DNA of 64,000 nt from Bacteroidota bacterium (GCA_021815405.1 JAKAGV010000008.1:186001-250000); one strand, 5' to 3'; shown: positions 38,515 to 47,471, counted from the stretch's first letter. Translations and numbers: made by a program. The notes: a model not told the origin generated them from the letters alone.

Positions 38515-38826
38515 TTACGCCAAAGGCGCACAGGTTTTTATTTCGATGTTCTCCCTAAGAAGAAAACTAATTGCCTCATCACGGTCTTTGAGCTTAGACT
38601 GGAGCTTCTCGATCTTTCTCTGTTCTGCAGAAAGCTGCTGAGAGTTGGATACTTTCGGCTTAAAAATATCTTGGGCAGATTCAAATAGCTTTTTCTTCCA
38701 GTTGTAGATGTCATTTGGTCTGACTTGATACTTTTCTGCTATTTGGCTGATATGGACATTGTTCTCTAATAATTCGCGTAGGATTATTACCTTTTGTTCT
38801 GCTGAGTACTGCTTTCTTTGTTTCAT
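38515..38826 (-). CDS. IS3-family transposase OrfA (helix-turn-helix, leucine zipper)
   Basis: 103 residues. An HTH_Tnp_1 domain (QYSAEQKVIILRELLENN, ISQIAEKYQVRPNDIYNWKKKL) is followed by a coiled coil (EQRKIEKLQSKLKDRDEAISFLL). GGAG precedes the ATG. It ends in CAPLA and TAA, and OrfB follows in the same frame rather than in the -1 frame usual for IS3. Confidence 0.9.
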   Translation of the reverse strand: MKQRKQYSAEQKVIILRELLENNVHISQIAEKYQVRPNDIYNWKKKLFESAQDIFKPKVSNSQQLSAEQRKIEKLQSKLKDRDEAISFLLRENIEIKTCAPLA

Positions 38827-38944
38827 GGAATCTCCTATAATATTTTACACTAATTGTAATTTACGAAATTCCATTTCCATCTGAAGCTTTACAATATCAT
38901 TCATAGTCACCCAATTGCTATTCATATTCTTTGAAGCGAAGGAG

Positions 38945-40609
38945 CTACTGGTTTTTAAAATAGAAATTTATCCCCGTCACCGTCCATCTTGCCCGAAGGT
39001 TTAACGTATCGGGATAAAAGACAAATTTTTCAGCAGGCTTGAAAGGTAATGGCTTGCCGAATGAATAAGTTTTGCTGCTGTCCGTATCGTAAAAACCCCA
39101 AAGTAAATATTTGCCGGGCTGGACTCTGTCGAATTTGAAACTGTTTGAATTCTTCATGGGCTGCTGATATTTTAATTTGTCAGCGTCTATACCTTGAAGT
39201 ACTAAGTATGGATTGCTAGAAAAGTTCACTCCTTCAGCCGTGCCTGAAACTCCGGTAAAGTCAAGTCCGTTTATCGTTCTAAACTTATATTGATATACCG
39301 AATCGTAAGCGTTTCCGGCGGCATCTTTAAATGCGTTTAGGTTTAATTTGATTATATAATCCGTGTTAGCTTTCAATTTTTGCTTTGGTAAAACTTTGAA
39401 TGAAGCATTGTCTACAAAATAAACTTCAATTGGATATTGCATACCCGAAGTATCTGTTAATGAAATGTTTTTCTTCGCGGCTAAAGAATCGAATCCATCA
39501 TTAAAAGAAAAAGAGATTACAGCGTCTAGAAAATCAACTTTATCCGAATTTGGCGGCGGAATAACACCTGCAACTCCAGGTTTAGTTGTATCGGACTTAT
39601 CACTAAGAGTAACCTGTGCAAAGTCATTGACAAAGATATTTCCTAATTTATCTTTAATCGAATCTACAATTACATAAACTTCATCTTTCATCGGAAAATC
39701 AGCATTCGTAACAAGTACCATTTCGGTAGGCTTAGTGTTTCCTTTGAAGGCAAAGACCGGAGTAAAAGTATTTTTTGATGTTGAATCAATTAGAGAAAAA
39801 TTCTTAGTGCTGATGGTTGAATAATCGACTTCTTTTGTAAAATTTAAAAGTATATGATATTTATCTGTCATCGCAGCGCTGATAAGTCGTGGTTTAACTG
39901 TGTCCAATTTAGTCAGGAAAAAATTAACTCCGGTGGCAATTGTATCTGTTTCAGTCAACTTAATATCGCTTGATGGCATACCGATGTCATCCTGCTCAGG
40001 CTGATAAATCAAATCTTTGTACTGGTCTCTAACTGCGAAGACCCTGTAAGTTGCCGGGGCTAAGCCAAGTAATTTATATGAACCGTCAATGCCGGTTTGA
40101 GAAATATAGTCAGGTTTATATTTCATTGGATTAACTGCGCTGTCTCCAACGGTGTAAGCAAATATCATTATTCCGTCAGGCTTTTCATCATAGACTTTGC
40201 CTTCGATTTCACCTTTATCAATTTTATCACCTGTTGAAAAAGTTAAAGTGTAGGACTGAGACATCCTGTTGTGGTTGTAATAATCCTGCAAGTCAGTCCC
40301 GATGGTCATAACATAAGTAATATTTTTTTTCAATGCTGAAGGAAAAGAAATCTTAACCGATGTCCCAGTCCAATCAAAATTCATATCTCCTTCAATTGCC
40401 GGTGAGATGAACAAGGCATTCTTCAAAGTTGATTTATCAATATATTTTGAAAAATCAAACTGAACATAATCCCCATTAAAATTTGTTGTTCCGTTTGCAG
40501 GATAAACGTCAACGATCTTAGGAGGAACTGTATCAACTGCACCGCCGCCGGGAGGAAGCTGGTTGGCGCACCCTGATAACAGCAGCATTATAAAAAAAGT
40601 ATATGGCAA
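38945..40609 (-). CDS. Lipoprotein with Ig-like (Big_5) domains
   Basis: 554 residues. A lipobox LLLSGC places the acylated cysteine at residue 14 and the mature protein outside the inner membrane. A Big_5 Ig-like domain at about 27-125 (PPKIVDVYPANGTTNF, FTLTFSTGD-like end) is followed by a carboxypeptidase-regulatory-like segment (GEIEGKVYDEK, GLAPATYRVFAVRD) and more Ig-like repeats. The function is unknown; such proteins are surface or periplasmic. The start is odd: only TTG at 40609 precedes the hydrophobic segment, and that codon lies in a TATACC repeat, so the true N terminus may be longer. Confidence 0.8.
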   Translation of the reverse strand: MPYTFFIMLLLSGCANQLPPGGGAVDTVPPKIVDVYPANGTTNFNGDYVQFDFSKYIDKSTLKNALFISPAIEGDMNFDWTGTSVKISFPSALKKNITYVMTIGTDLQDYYNHNRMSQSYTLTFSTGDKIDKGEIEGKVYDEKPDGIMIFAYTVGDSAVNPMKYKPDYISQTGIDGSYKLLGLAPATYRVFAVRDQYKDLIYQPEQDDIGMPSSDIKLTETDTIATGVNFFLTKLDTVKPRLISAAMTDKYHILLNFTKEVDYSTISTKNFSLIDSTSKNTFTPVFAFKGNTKPTEMVLVTNADFPMKDEVYVIVDSIKDKLGNIFVNDFAQVTLSDKSDTTKPGVAGVIPPPNSDKVDFLDAVISFSFNDGFDSLAAKKNISLTDTSGMQYPIEVYFVDNASFKVLPKQKLKANTDYIIKLNLNAFKDAAGNAYDSVYQYKFRTINGLDFTGVSGTAEGVNFSSNPYLVLQGIDADKLKYQQPMKNSNSFKFDRVQPGKYLLWGFYDTDSSKTYSFGKPLPFKPAEKFVFYPDTLNLRARWTVTGINFYFKNQ

Positions 40610-40705
40610 AAGATATAGGGAATAAGGTTTATGGTATAAGTTATAAGCAATACCTTTGTTTCGTTTCCATATACCATATACCCTATACCCTATACCTAAA
40701 TACCG
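40600..40705. repeat. TATACC-rich inverted repeat, copy 1
   Basis: ATATAGGGAATAAGG and GGTATAAG face CCATATACCATATACCC and TATACCCTATACC. The segment TTTGTTTCGTTTCCATATACC has an inverted partner in copy 2. It covers the start of the lipoprotein gene and separates it from the mltG stop. Confidence 0.75.
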
Positions 40706-40734
40706 TAGAGTAATGTGTGAATTCGTAATATGTG

Positions 40735-42129
40735 TTACCGGTTTTTTAATGAATCCAGCCTTTTATAATATTTATCAGCATTCTTTAGATGCTCTTTATA
40801 ATTCGAGGTAAATAAATGTCCTCCGTTACCGCTGGCTACAAAATATAGATAATCGGTTTTAGCCGGATAAAGCGCAGCCAAAATTGCTGCCTTAGCCGGA
40901 TTGTCTATTGGACCTGGCGGCAGTCCGTAATTCCGGTAAGTGTTATAAGGCGAATCAATTTTCAAGTCATTGTTATTTAATCTGACCCACTTTCCCTGCC
41001 TGGCAAATTCAACTGTCGGATCAGCTTGAAGCTTCATTCCTTTTTTCAATCGGTTATAATAAACACCTGCAATTAAAGGCATCTCGGATTTTTTATTCGT
41101 CTCGCCCTGAACAATTGAAGCAATTGTTAGAACCTTCTGAACTGAATAACCAATCTGCTTTGCACGCTGCCTCAAAGAATCATTCATAAATTTTTTGAAT
41201 CCATTGACAAGAATTTTAACCGCTTCTTCCGGCGAGCTTCGTTCATAAATGTAATATTGCTCCGGTATAATATAACCTAGAAGCGAAGAAGAACTTACTC
41301 CAAGCGAATCTAAAAAATCTTTATCCTCGCACAAACTTAATATTGATGATGAATCAATAAAAGCATCATGCTGAACTTGCGAAGCGACCCATTGCAGAGA
41401 AGAACCTGGGATAATATTTATAACCTTTAGTAAATCCCCTTTAACGCTTATAAAATAATCAAGTAGGTCGAGATAACTTAGCCCATTCGGAATATAATAT
41501 CGTGCCGCTTTAACTTTCTTTTCAGCACCGTAAATAAAAGCTGCAATCTTAAAATTTGTTTTGCTTGGAATTATACCTTTGGAATAAACATCATCCACTA
41601 TCTCAGAAAAAGGCTCACCTCTTCTCACTTCAACTTCGATTGGCGATTTGCCTTTGTAATAATTCGGCGTAAAAAAAGTAAAGTACATTATCAATAGGAT
41701 GATAACAAAGAATGCTCCGACAATAAAAAATTCTTTTTTAGACAGAAGCTTACCAAATCCTACCTTCATCTTCTTTGCCGAGATATTAAAAATATTTCCT
41801 TTATCTTGTTCTTCTCTTTGTATAGCGCGCGATTCATCAAGTATACGTTCATAAATTCTTAGAAGCGCCTCTTTAGTTAAAGGCTCTTCAACATAGGAAC
41901 CGATTCTGTCGGCAATTTCTTTTTCTCTTTGCGGATTATAAGTCGGAAGGTTCATCGATCGCTTCACTCTGCCGATAAGAACGGAATGCAGTGTCCTCTT
42001 GCTTATCAAAGGCACTACCTGCTTATCAATTTCATCTATTCCGTCTCTTAGCTTTTTAAGAAGTTCCTCCCGCTCCTTAATGCTTAGCGTATTTAATTCA
42101 TTCTCTATTTTTCTAATTATGTCTTCCAT
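40735..42129 (-). CDS. mltG: Chorismate mutase (AroQ) fused to MltG endolytic transglycosylase
   Basis: 464 residues in three parts. Residues 20-106 form an AroQ-type chorismate mutase: R28, R45, K56, R68, E69, S100 and Q104 match the E. coli catalytic residues R11, R28, K39, R51, E52, S84 and Q88; N65 stands where E. coli has D48. Residues 134-153 are one membrane helix, so the mutase faces the cytoplasm. Residues 165-460 are the MltG (YceG) domain with GYIIPEQYYIYERSSPEE, the catalytic glutamate E343 in SIVQGETNKKSEM, and YNRLKKGMKLQADPTV. MltG cleaves nascent glycan strands at the membrane. The usual MltG is about 340 residues without such an N terminus. The start ATG is unambiguous and the frame is continuous. 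A mutase-less prephenate dehydratase lies 2 kb upstream. Confidence 0.9.
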   Translation of the reverse strand: MEDIIRKIENELNTLSIKEREELLKKLRDGIDEIDKQVVPLISKRTLHSVLIGRVKRSMNLPTYNPQREKEIADRIGSYVEEPLTKEALLRIYERILDESRAIQREEQDKGNIFNISAKKMKVGFGKLLSKKEFFIVGAFFVIILLIMYFTFFTPNYYKGKSPIEVEVRRGEPFSEIVDDVYSKGIIPSKTNFKIAAFIYGAEKKVKAARYYIPNGLSYLDLLDYFISVKGDLLKVINIIPGSSLQWVASQVQHDAFIDSSSILSLCEDKDFLDSLGVSSSSLLGYIIPEQYYIYERSSPEEAVKILVNGFKKFMNDSLRQRAKQIGYSVQKVLTIASIVQGETNKKSEMPLIAGVYYNRLKKGMKLQADPTVEFARQGKWVRLNNNDLKIDSPYNTYRNYGLPPGPIDNPAKAAILAALYPAKTDYLYFVASGNGGHLFTSNYKEHLKNADKYYKRLDSLKNR

Positions 42130-42140
42130 CAGTGCCTAAA

Positions 42141-42245
42141 CTATGGTATAAAGGTATTGGGATAAAAGTTATACGGTATATTGGAACGAAAGTACAAAGG
42201 GAAGTAGTCTACCACTATACCGATATACCCTATACCGAATTCTGC
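42141..42245. repeat. TATACC-rich inverted repeat, copy 2
   Basis: GGTATAAAGGTATTGGG and TATACGGTATATTGGAACGAAAG face CTATACCGATATACCC and TATACCG. It lies just before the mltG start, inverted relative to copy 1, so the two copies bracket the gene. Confidence 0.75.
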
Positions 42246-42300
42246 TATTACATAAACTTAAAAATTTATCAGTCATATACTCTTTACATGCCGTTACATC

Positions 42301-43317
42301 TTAACCCGCGAAGTGAGCTTTTGTTAACCCCGGGAAAGGGCTGTAAGTCAATTGCGATTGATAACCTTCTTCAAAAAGCTTTAAGCCGCGATACGCTATC
42401 ATAGCAGCATTATCACCGCAAAATTCCATCCGCGGAATTACAATTTTCTTTCTATGCTTCTCAGCTATTGCAATTGCTGCTTCTCTTAATGCTTTATTTG
42501 CAGCTACTCCGCCGGCAACGGAAATTGATTTTACCTCAAAATTCTTCAAAGCCTTTTCCAAATTCTTTGATAAGGCTTTAACAGCCGCTACTTGAAACGA
42601 AGCAGCAATATCATTCAATTCATTTTCCGGGATGTTTCCGCCATCGGGATAATTTTTCTGAACATATCTTAACACCGCAGTCTTCAATCCGCTGAGAGAA
42701 AAATTATAAGGATCTTTCAACTCGGCAACCGGGAAAATAATTTTTTTCCCGTTACCATTCGAAGCAGCTTTCTGAATTTTCGGTCCGCCTGGATAACCGA
42801 GACCTAAAATCTTTGCAACTTTATCAAAAGCCTCACCGGCAGCGTCGTCAACAGTTGTACCGAGCTTTCTAATTTTTGTATCGCTTTCAACAATCAGTAA
42901 TAAAGTATGACCACCTGAAACCACAAGCGCAAGATAAGGAAACTCCGGCTGCTCTTCCATTAAAAAGCCGGAATAAATATGTCCTTCAATATGATTTACT
43001 GCAACAAATGGTTTTTGTAAAGAATATGCTAAGCCTTTCGCAAAGGTTAAACCAACAAGCAAGGCGCCAATCAATCCCGGACCCGCAGTAGAGCACACCA
43101 AATCGATGTCGCTCAAATTCAATTTTGATTTTTCAAGTGCATCTTTAAGAAGAGGAATAACAATCTGAAGATGAGCACGGCTCGAAAGCTCCGGCACTAC
43201 TCCGCCGTACTTTGAATGAAAATCTTGAGACGAAATTAAATTCGCTGTCAGTTTTCCATCAGATATAATTGCGACCGAAGTTTCGTCGCATGAGCTTTCG
43301 ATTCCTAATACATTCAT
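42301..43317 (-). CDS. tsaD: tRNA N6-adenosine threonylcarbamoyltransferase TsaD
   Basis: 338 residues. It transfers the threonylcarbamoyl group to A37 of ANN-decoding tRNAs. MNVLGIESSCDETSVAI at the start, the metal-binding HIEGHIYSG and the ASKH-fold segments VSGGHTLLLIV, DDAAGEAFDKVAK and VAGGVAANKALR are all present. The start ATG overlaps the stop of the upstream proline dehydrogenase frame (TAATG). Confidence 0.97.
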   Translation of the reverse strand: MNVLGIESSCDETSVAIISDGKLTANLISSQDFHSKYGGVVPELSSRAHLQIVIPLLKDALEKSKLNLSDIDLVCSTAGPGLIGALLVGLTFAKGLAYSLQKPFVAVNHIEGHIYSGFLMEEQPEFPYLALVVSGGHTLLLIVESDTKIRKLGTTVDDAAGEAFDKVAKILGLGYPGGPKIQKAASNGNGKKIIFPVAELKDPYNFSLSGLKTAVLRYVQKNYPDGGNIPENELNDIAASFQVAAVKALSKNLEKALKNFEVKSISVAGGVAANKALREAAIAIAEKHRKKIVIPRMEFCGDNAAMIAYRGLKLFEEGYQSQLTYSPFPGLTKAHFAG

Positions 43318-44216
43318 TATTTAGCTGTAAATAAACTTTTAAAAATATATCCTGCAATCTGCGGATTTTCTTTTAACCTTCTAACCGAATACGGGTACCA
43401 ATCTTTTCCGAACGGAACATAAATTCTGATTTTGTAGCCTTCGGAGTTCGTCTTGTCACGCCGGTCTTCTCTTACACCAAGCAGCATTTGAAATTCATAT
43501 TTATCTTTCGGGACGTTTAGCTGCTCGATCATTTTCTTTGCCGAATTAATAAGATAATCATCATGAGTTGCAATGCCAACATAATTACCTGATTTTAACA
43601 TCAACTCAAGTACTTTCAAATAATTTTCTCTCACCTTCTCGCGGTCTTTATATGCAATTGACGCCGGCTCAATATAAATTCCTTTACACAGCCGGTAGTT
43701 AGTTCCAAGCTTGTTCAGCAGAACCACATCGTCGAACGTCCGTTTCAAATATGCCTGGACTACGATGCCGACGTTGTCGTAATTCTCAATCAATTTTTTA
43801 TAAAGATTGATTGTTGCATCCGTGTATGGCGAATCCTCCATATCAATACGAACGAAGTTGTTCAGTTGTTTTGCTTTCTCTACAAGTTCTTTAATTTGAT
43901 TGAAAGCAAAGTCTTTATCGATGCTCAATCCCATCTGCGTAGGCTTGATCGAAAGATTGGCTTTCAGCTTTTCAGTTTCAATAGTGTTAAGAACTTCAAG
44001 CGCTTTGTTCTTGGCTTCCACGGCTTCTTCTTTGTTCTTTACCGATTCGCCGAGAACGTCAATTGTCGCATAGATTCCTTTTTCATTTAATGATTTTACC
44101 ATTTTAATTGCTGAGTCCAGTGTTTCGCCGGCAATATATCTTTTGGAGAAAAAGCCGACCATCGCTTTTGGCATCATCTGGACTATCGCTACAATAATTT
44201 TGTTAAAGAACGACAC
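43317..44216 (-). CDS. Proline dehydrogenase (FAD-dependent)
   Basis: 299 residues, a stand-alone TIM-barrel PRODH that oxidises proline to pyrroline-5-carboxylate and passes electrons to quinone. VRIDMEDSPYTDAT, YRLCKGIYIEPASIAYKDRE, YVGIATHDDYLI and FQMLLGVREDRRD are family motifs that contact FAD and substrate. GTG at 44216 with AGGAG five bases before it is the start. No P5C dehydrogenase is adjacent. It overlaps tsaD by one base. Confidence 0.92.
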   Translation of the reverse strand: MSFFNKIIVAIVQMMPKAMVGFFSKRYIAGETLDSAIKMVKSLNEKGIYATIDVLGESVKNKEEAVEAKNKALEVLNTIETEKLKANLSIKPTQMGLSIDKDFAFNQIKELVEKAKQLNNFVRIDMEDSPYTDATINLYKKLIENYDNVGIVVQAYLKRTFDDVVLLNKLGTNYRLCKGIYIEPASIAYKDREKVRENYLKVLELMLKSGNYVGIATHDDYLINSAKKMIEQLNVPKDKYEFQMLLGVREDRRDKTNSEGYKIRIYVPFGKDWYPYSVRRLKENPQIAGYIFKSLFTAK

Positions 44217-44272
44217 AAGTACTCCTGTTTATTATCCTGTTCCGCTGAACTTGTATTATACGAAACAGCCGT

Positions 44273-45106
44273 TCAGCTCTTATATGTTTTTCCTGCTTCG
44301 TATGTACCAAACTTTTTTATGCTAAGTGAAATTTCTGATAGATGGTTTATCGCATTCTTTACTCTTTCTTCTTCGAGACTGCCAGTCAAGTCAGCGTAGA
44401 ACATGTACTCGAAGGGCTTGTGCGGAATCGGTCGTGATTCAATCTTTACAAGATTTATATCCCGCAATGCAAACACACTTAATGATTTGAAAAGTGCGCC
44501 CGGAATATTCTTAAGCTCAAAGCAAATTGAGGTCTTCGGATTCTGAAACTCATCTTGGATTTTCTTTTTACTGATTATTAGAAATCGCGTGTAATTTTCC
44601 CGGTTGTTTTGAATCTGACTCTTGAGAATTTTAAGATTATAAATCTCCGCTGCTTCCCTGCTTGCGACCGCTGCCGAAGGAACGCCTTTATCCTGAAGCG
44701 AAATCAGCGCTGAGCCTGCTGTATCGTATGCCGGAACAAGTTCTGCATTCTTTAATGTTTTTAAAAAAATTGAGCACTGCCCCAGTGCCTGCGGATGCGA
44801 ATAAATCTTTTTGATGTCTTCCAGCTTATAATTTTGATTTGCAAGCAGACAATGGTTTATCTGCAAGTTAAGCTCGCCGACTATCGTAAGCGAATATTGA
44901 AGCAGTAAATCGTAAGTTTCAAACACACTGCCATAAAGAGAATTCTCAATAGGGATGATTCCAAAATCAACCGAGCCGTTTTTTACTTTTATAAAGACGT
45001 CTTCAAACGAAAACGAAGGTGAGACCGAAACACCATCGCCAAAATATTTCATCGAGGCAATTTCGCTAAACGCGCCGCGTTCACCCTGGAATGCAACATT
45101 AACCAT
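44273..45106 (-). CDS. pheA: Prephenate dehydratase
   Basis: 277 residues. It converts prephenate to phenylpyruvate, the penultimate step to phenylalanine. The catalytic domain (about 1-180) opens with VAFQGERGAFSEIASMKYF and holds IPIENSLYGSVFETYDLL and the TRF motif (NYTRFLIISKKK). A C-terminal ACT domain (about 190-270, FELKNIPGALFKSLSVF, ESRPIPHKPFEYMFY) should bind phenylalanine for feedback control. There is no chorismate mutase domain, unlike E. coli PheA. It overlaps coaE by 8 bases. Confidence 0.95.
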   Translation of the reverse strand: MVNVAFQGERGAFSEIASMKYFGDGVSVSPSFSFEDVFIKVKNGSVDFGIIPIENSLYGSVFETYDLLLQYSLTIVGELNLQINHCLLANQNYKLEDIKKIYSHPQALGQCSIFLKTLKNAELVPAYDTAGSALISLQDKGVPSAAVASREAAEIYNLKILKSQIQNNRENYTRFLIISKKKIQDEFQNPKTSICFELKNIPGALFKSLSVFALRDINLVKIESRPIPHKPFEYMFYADLTGSLEEERVKNAINHLSEISLSIKKFGTYEAGKTYKS

Positions 45107-45719
45107 TAGTAATTATCAAACCTTTTAAAATTGATGCGAGCAAGGAAGCTTTATTTTTCAAGTCATCCTTGCTGCCGTTATTTTCAAATACAAAATCAGC
45201 AGCCTGAGCTTTCTCATCATCCGGAATCTGATTCTCATTCCGCTTTACGAATTGTTCGGCAGAATATTTTTCAGAGCTCATTTTTCTTTTCATTCTGACT
45301 TCCTCCGGTGCGGTAATTAAAACAACAAAATCAAAATTATTTTCCATTTTAGCTTCATAAATCAAAGCTGCCTCTGCCGCTGCGATGTCATTATCTTTCA
45401 AAATATCATCCGCTAAAATATTAACTTTTTGAATAACTTTTGGGTGGATAATCGAATTAATTTTCTCAACATTTTCCGGATTAGAAAAAACTTTCTCTGC
45501 AAGGAATTTCTTATCCGGCTTGCCGTTAATAAAGGATTCCTTGCCAAAAGTTTTCTTTATCTTTTCAATAATCGCTTTATCGCTCTCGAGCAGTTTCTTA
45601 GATACATCATCCACATTGATTACCGGAATTCCATTCTGCTTCAGATATTCACAGAACAAAGATTTACCGGAACCAATGCTTCCGGTAACCGCAAGCTTTA
45701 TCTTTTTTCTTTTATTCAC
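45099..45719 (-). CDS. coaE: Dephospho-CoA kinase
   Basis: 206 residues. It makes the last step of coenzyme A synthesis. The P-loop is VTGSIGSGKS, with VINVDDVSKKLL, IHPKVIQKV and the lid-region NENQIPDDEKAQAADFVFEN. The start is GTG at 45719 (NKRKKIKLAVTG). It overlaps pheA, so the two are translated together. Confidence 0.95.
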   Translation of the reverse strand: MNKRKKIKLAVTGSIGSGKSLFCEYLKQNGIPVINVDDVSKKLLESDKAIIEKIKKTFGKESFINGKPDKKFLAEKVFSNPENVEKINSIIHPKVIQKVNILADDILKDNDIAAAEAALIYEAKMENNFDFVVLITAPEEVRMKRKMSSEKYSAEQFVKRNENQIPDDEKAQAADFVFENNGSKDDLKNKASLLASILKGLIITNG

Positions 45720-45881
45720 AAACTACCGTTCATTAAAAAGCGAAGACCAAAAATAATTCAGTCTCCGCCGTGTTTACATCTTATGCAACTTTAGAAGTCA
45801 AAAAATTAAAATATAAAATTTAAATTAATTTTTTTCATTCTTTTGCAACTTCGAAGGTTGCTCACCTGATATTGTCAAAGC

Positions 45882-47444
45882 TTATTTAGCATATCCAATC
45901 TTCCGAACTTCCCGGATAACCGTTACCTTTATCTGTCCGGGGTATTCCATTTCGCCTTCAATCTTTGCCGCGATGTCGTGTGCAAGCTTTTCAGCGACAA
46001 GGTCGTCAATCTTATCGTGCTCGACAACTACTCTTACTTCTCTTCCTGCCTGGATTGCATAAGTCTTCGCAACTCCTTCAAATGATTTTGCAAGCGCTTC
46101 AAGATTTTCAAGCCGCTTCACATAGCCTTCCAGAGGCTCTCTTCGCGCGCCCGGTCTTGCACCGCTTATTGCATCCGCCGCCTGCACAAGAGGTGCAATC
46201 GGGTGTTCCATCTCGATATCTTCATGGTGGGAACCAACCGCATTTATAACTATTGGATGCTCTTTATATTTTTTTGTTAACTCATAACCAAGCAATGCAT
46301 GCGGACCTTCAACACTTTTGTCCACAGTCTTGCCAATGTCGTGAAGAAGCCCTGCACGCTTAGCAATAGTTGCATCAAGTCCAACCTCTGCCGCCATTAT
46401 TCCGGTTAAGTAAGCAACTTCAATACTGTGCTGCAAAAGATTTTGACCGTAACTTGAGCGGTATTTCATTCTTCCGATGTGCTTAATCAGTTCCTGGTGC
46501 ATGTTGTGTAAGCCAAGTTGAAGAATTGTATTTTCACCATCGCGAACCATGTCTTCCAAAAGTTCCTGCTGGACTTTCTGAACTATCTCTTCAATCCTCG
46601 CTGGATGAATTCTACCGTCAAGAATTAATTTTTCCAGAGATACTCTTGCAACTTCTCTTCTGAACTGGTCAAATGAAGAAAGGAGAATGGCTTCCGGCGT
46701 ATCATCGACAATAACATCAACTCCGGTAGCGGCTTCGAACGCACGGATGTTGCGTCCTTCCTTGCCTATAATTCTCCCCTTCATCTCGTCGTTATTTATC
46801 TGCACAACGGAAACAGTAGTTTCGATAGAATGGTCCGCAGCCGTTCTTTGAATAGCCTGGACAATTATTTTCTGTGCTTCTTTCTTTGCATCGGCTTTTG
46901 CTTTGTCATGCATTTCTTTAACCATGACCGAAACATCTGCCCGCGCAGAATTGGTCATGTTTTCAATCAGCATTTTCTTTGCCTCTTCGGCAGTTAAGCC
47001 GGAAATCTTTTCCAGCTTTTCGTTTTGTTCTGCTTCAAGCCTCTGAGCATCGGCAAGCTTTTGCTCGATGTTCTTTTTTAAATCAAGTAAATCTCTTTCA
47101 GTATGCTTATTCTCCTTCTCTTTCCTAATTACTAAATCGAACTTCTTCTCAATATTTTCTTCGCGTACGTTTAACTGTTTCTCAAGGTTACTGATTTTTT
47201 GTCTTTTCTGATTTACTTCGTTATCGAATTCAACTTTCTTTTTGTACCATTCGTCTTTTACTTCAAGTAATTTTTCTCTCTTAATGTTATTGGCTTCCTT
47301 CTGAGCTTCGGCAATAATTTGTTTGGATTTATCTTCCGCTGCATTTATACTCTTCTTTCCAATCCTATTATTAAACTGCCATCCTAAGTAGAAAAATAAT
47401 ACCACGAGAACAATGACCATAGGTATTAGTATAATTACATCCAT
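45882..47444 (-). CDS. rny: Ribonuclease Y
   Basis: 520 residues from ATG 47444, which follows a strong GGAGGAAAA; the track start at 47492 adds 16 unsupported residues. An N-terminal membrane helix (VIILIPMVIVLVVLFFYLGW) is followed by a long coiled coil (about 35-190), a KH domain (MKGRIIGKEGRNIRAFEAATG) and an HD domain (AGLLHDIGKTVD). It is an endoribonuclease that starts mRNA decay at the membrane. The 6S RNA candidate and zapA precede it. Confidence 0.96.
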   Translation of the reverse strand: MDVIILIPMVIVLVVLFFYLGWQFNNRIGKKSINAAEDKSKQIIAEAQKEANNIKREKLLEVKDEWYKKKVEFDNEVNQKRQKISNLEKQLNVREENIEKKFDLVIRKEKENKHTERDLLDLKKNIEQKLADAQRLEAEQNEKLEKISGLTAEEAKKMLIENMTNSARADVSVMVKEMHDKAKADAKKEAQKIIVQAIQRTAADHSIETTVSVVQINNDEMKGRIIGKEGRNIRAFEAATGVDVIVDDTPEAILLSSFDQFRREVARVSLEKLILDGRIHPARIEEIVQKVQQELLEDMVRDGENTILQLGLHNMHQELIKHIGRMKYRSSYGQNLLQHSIEVAYLTGIMAAEVGLDATIAKRAGLLHDIGKTVDKSVEGPHALLGYELTKKYKEHPIVINAVGSHHEDIEMEHPIAPLVQAADAISGARPGARREPLEGYVKRLENLEALAKSFEGVAKTYAIQAGREVRVVVEHDKIDDLVAEKLAHDIAAKIEGEMEYPGQIKVTVIREVRKIGYAK

Positions 47445-47471
47445 TTTTCCTCCGTTGTAAGGATTAATATA

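Larger units (their letters stand above)
37476..38877 (-). mobile_element. IS3-family insertion sequence, about 1.4 kb
   Basis: Two transposase frames are enclosed by a perfect 13-bp inverted repeat, GAAATGGAATTTC at 37476-37488 and GAAATTCCATTTC at 38865-38877. No clear direct target duplication is seen outside these, so the exact ends are provisional. Only one copy is in the window. Confidence 0.75.
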
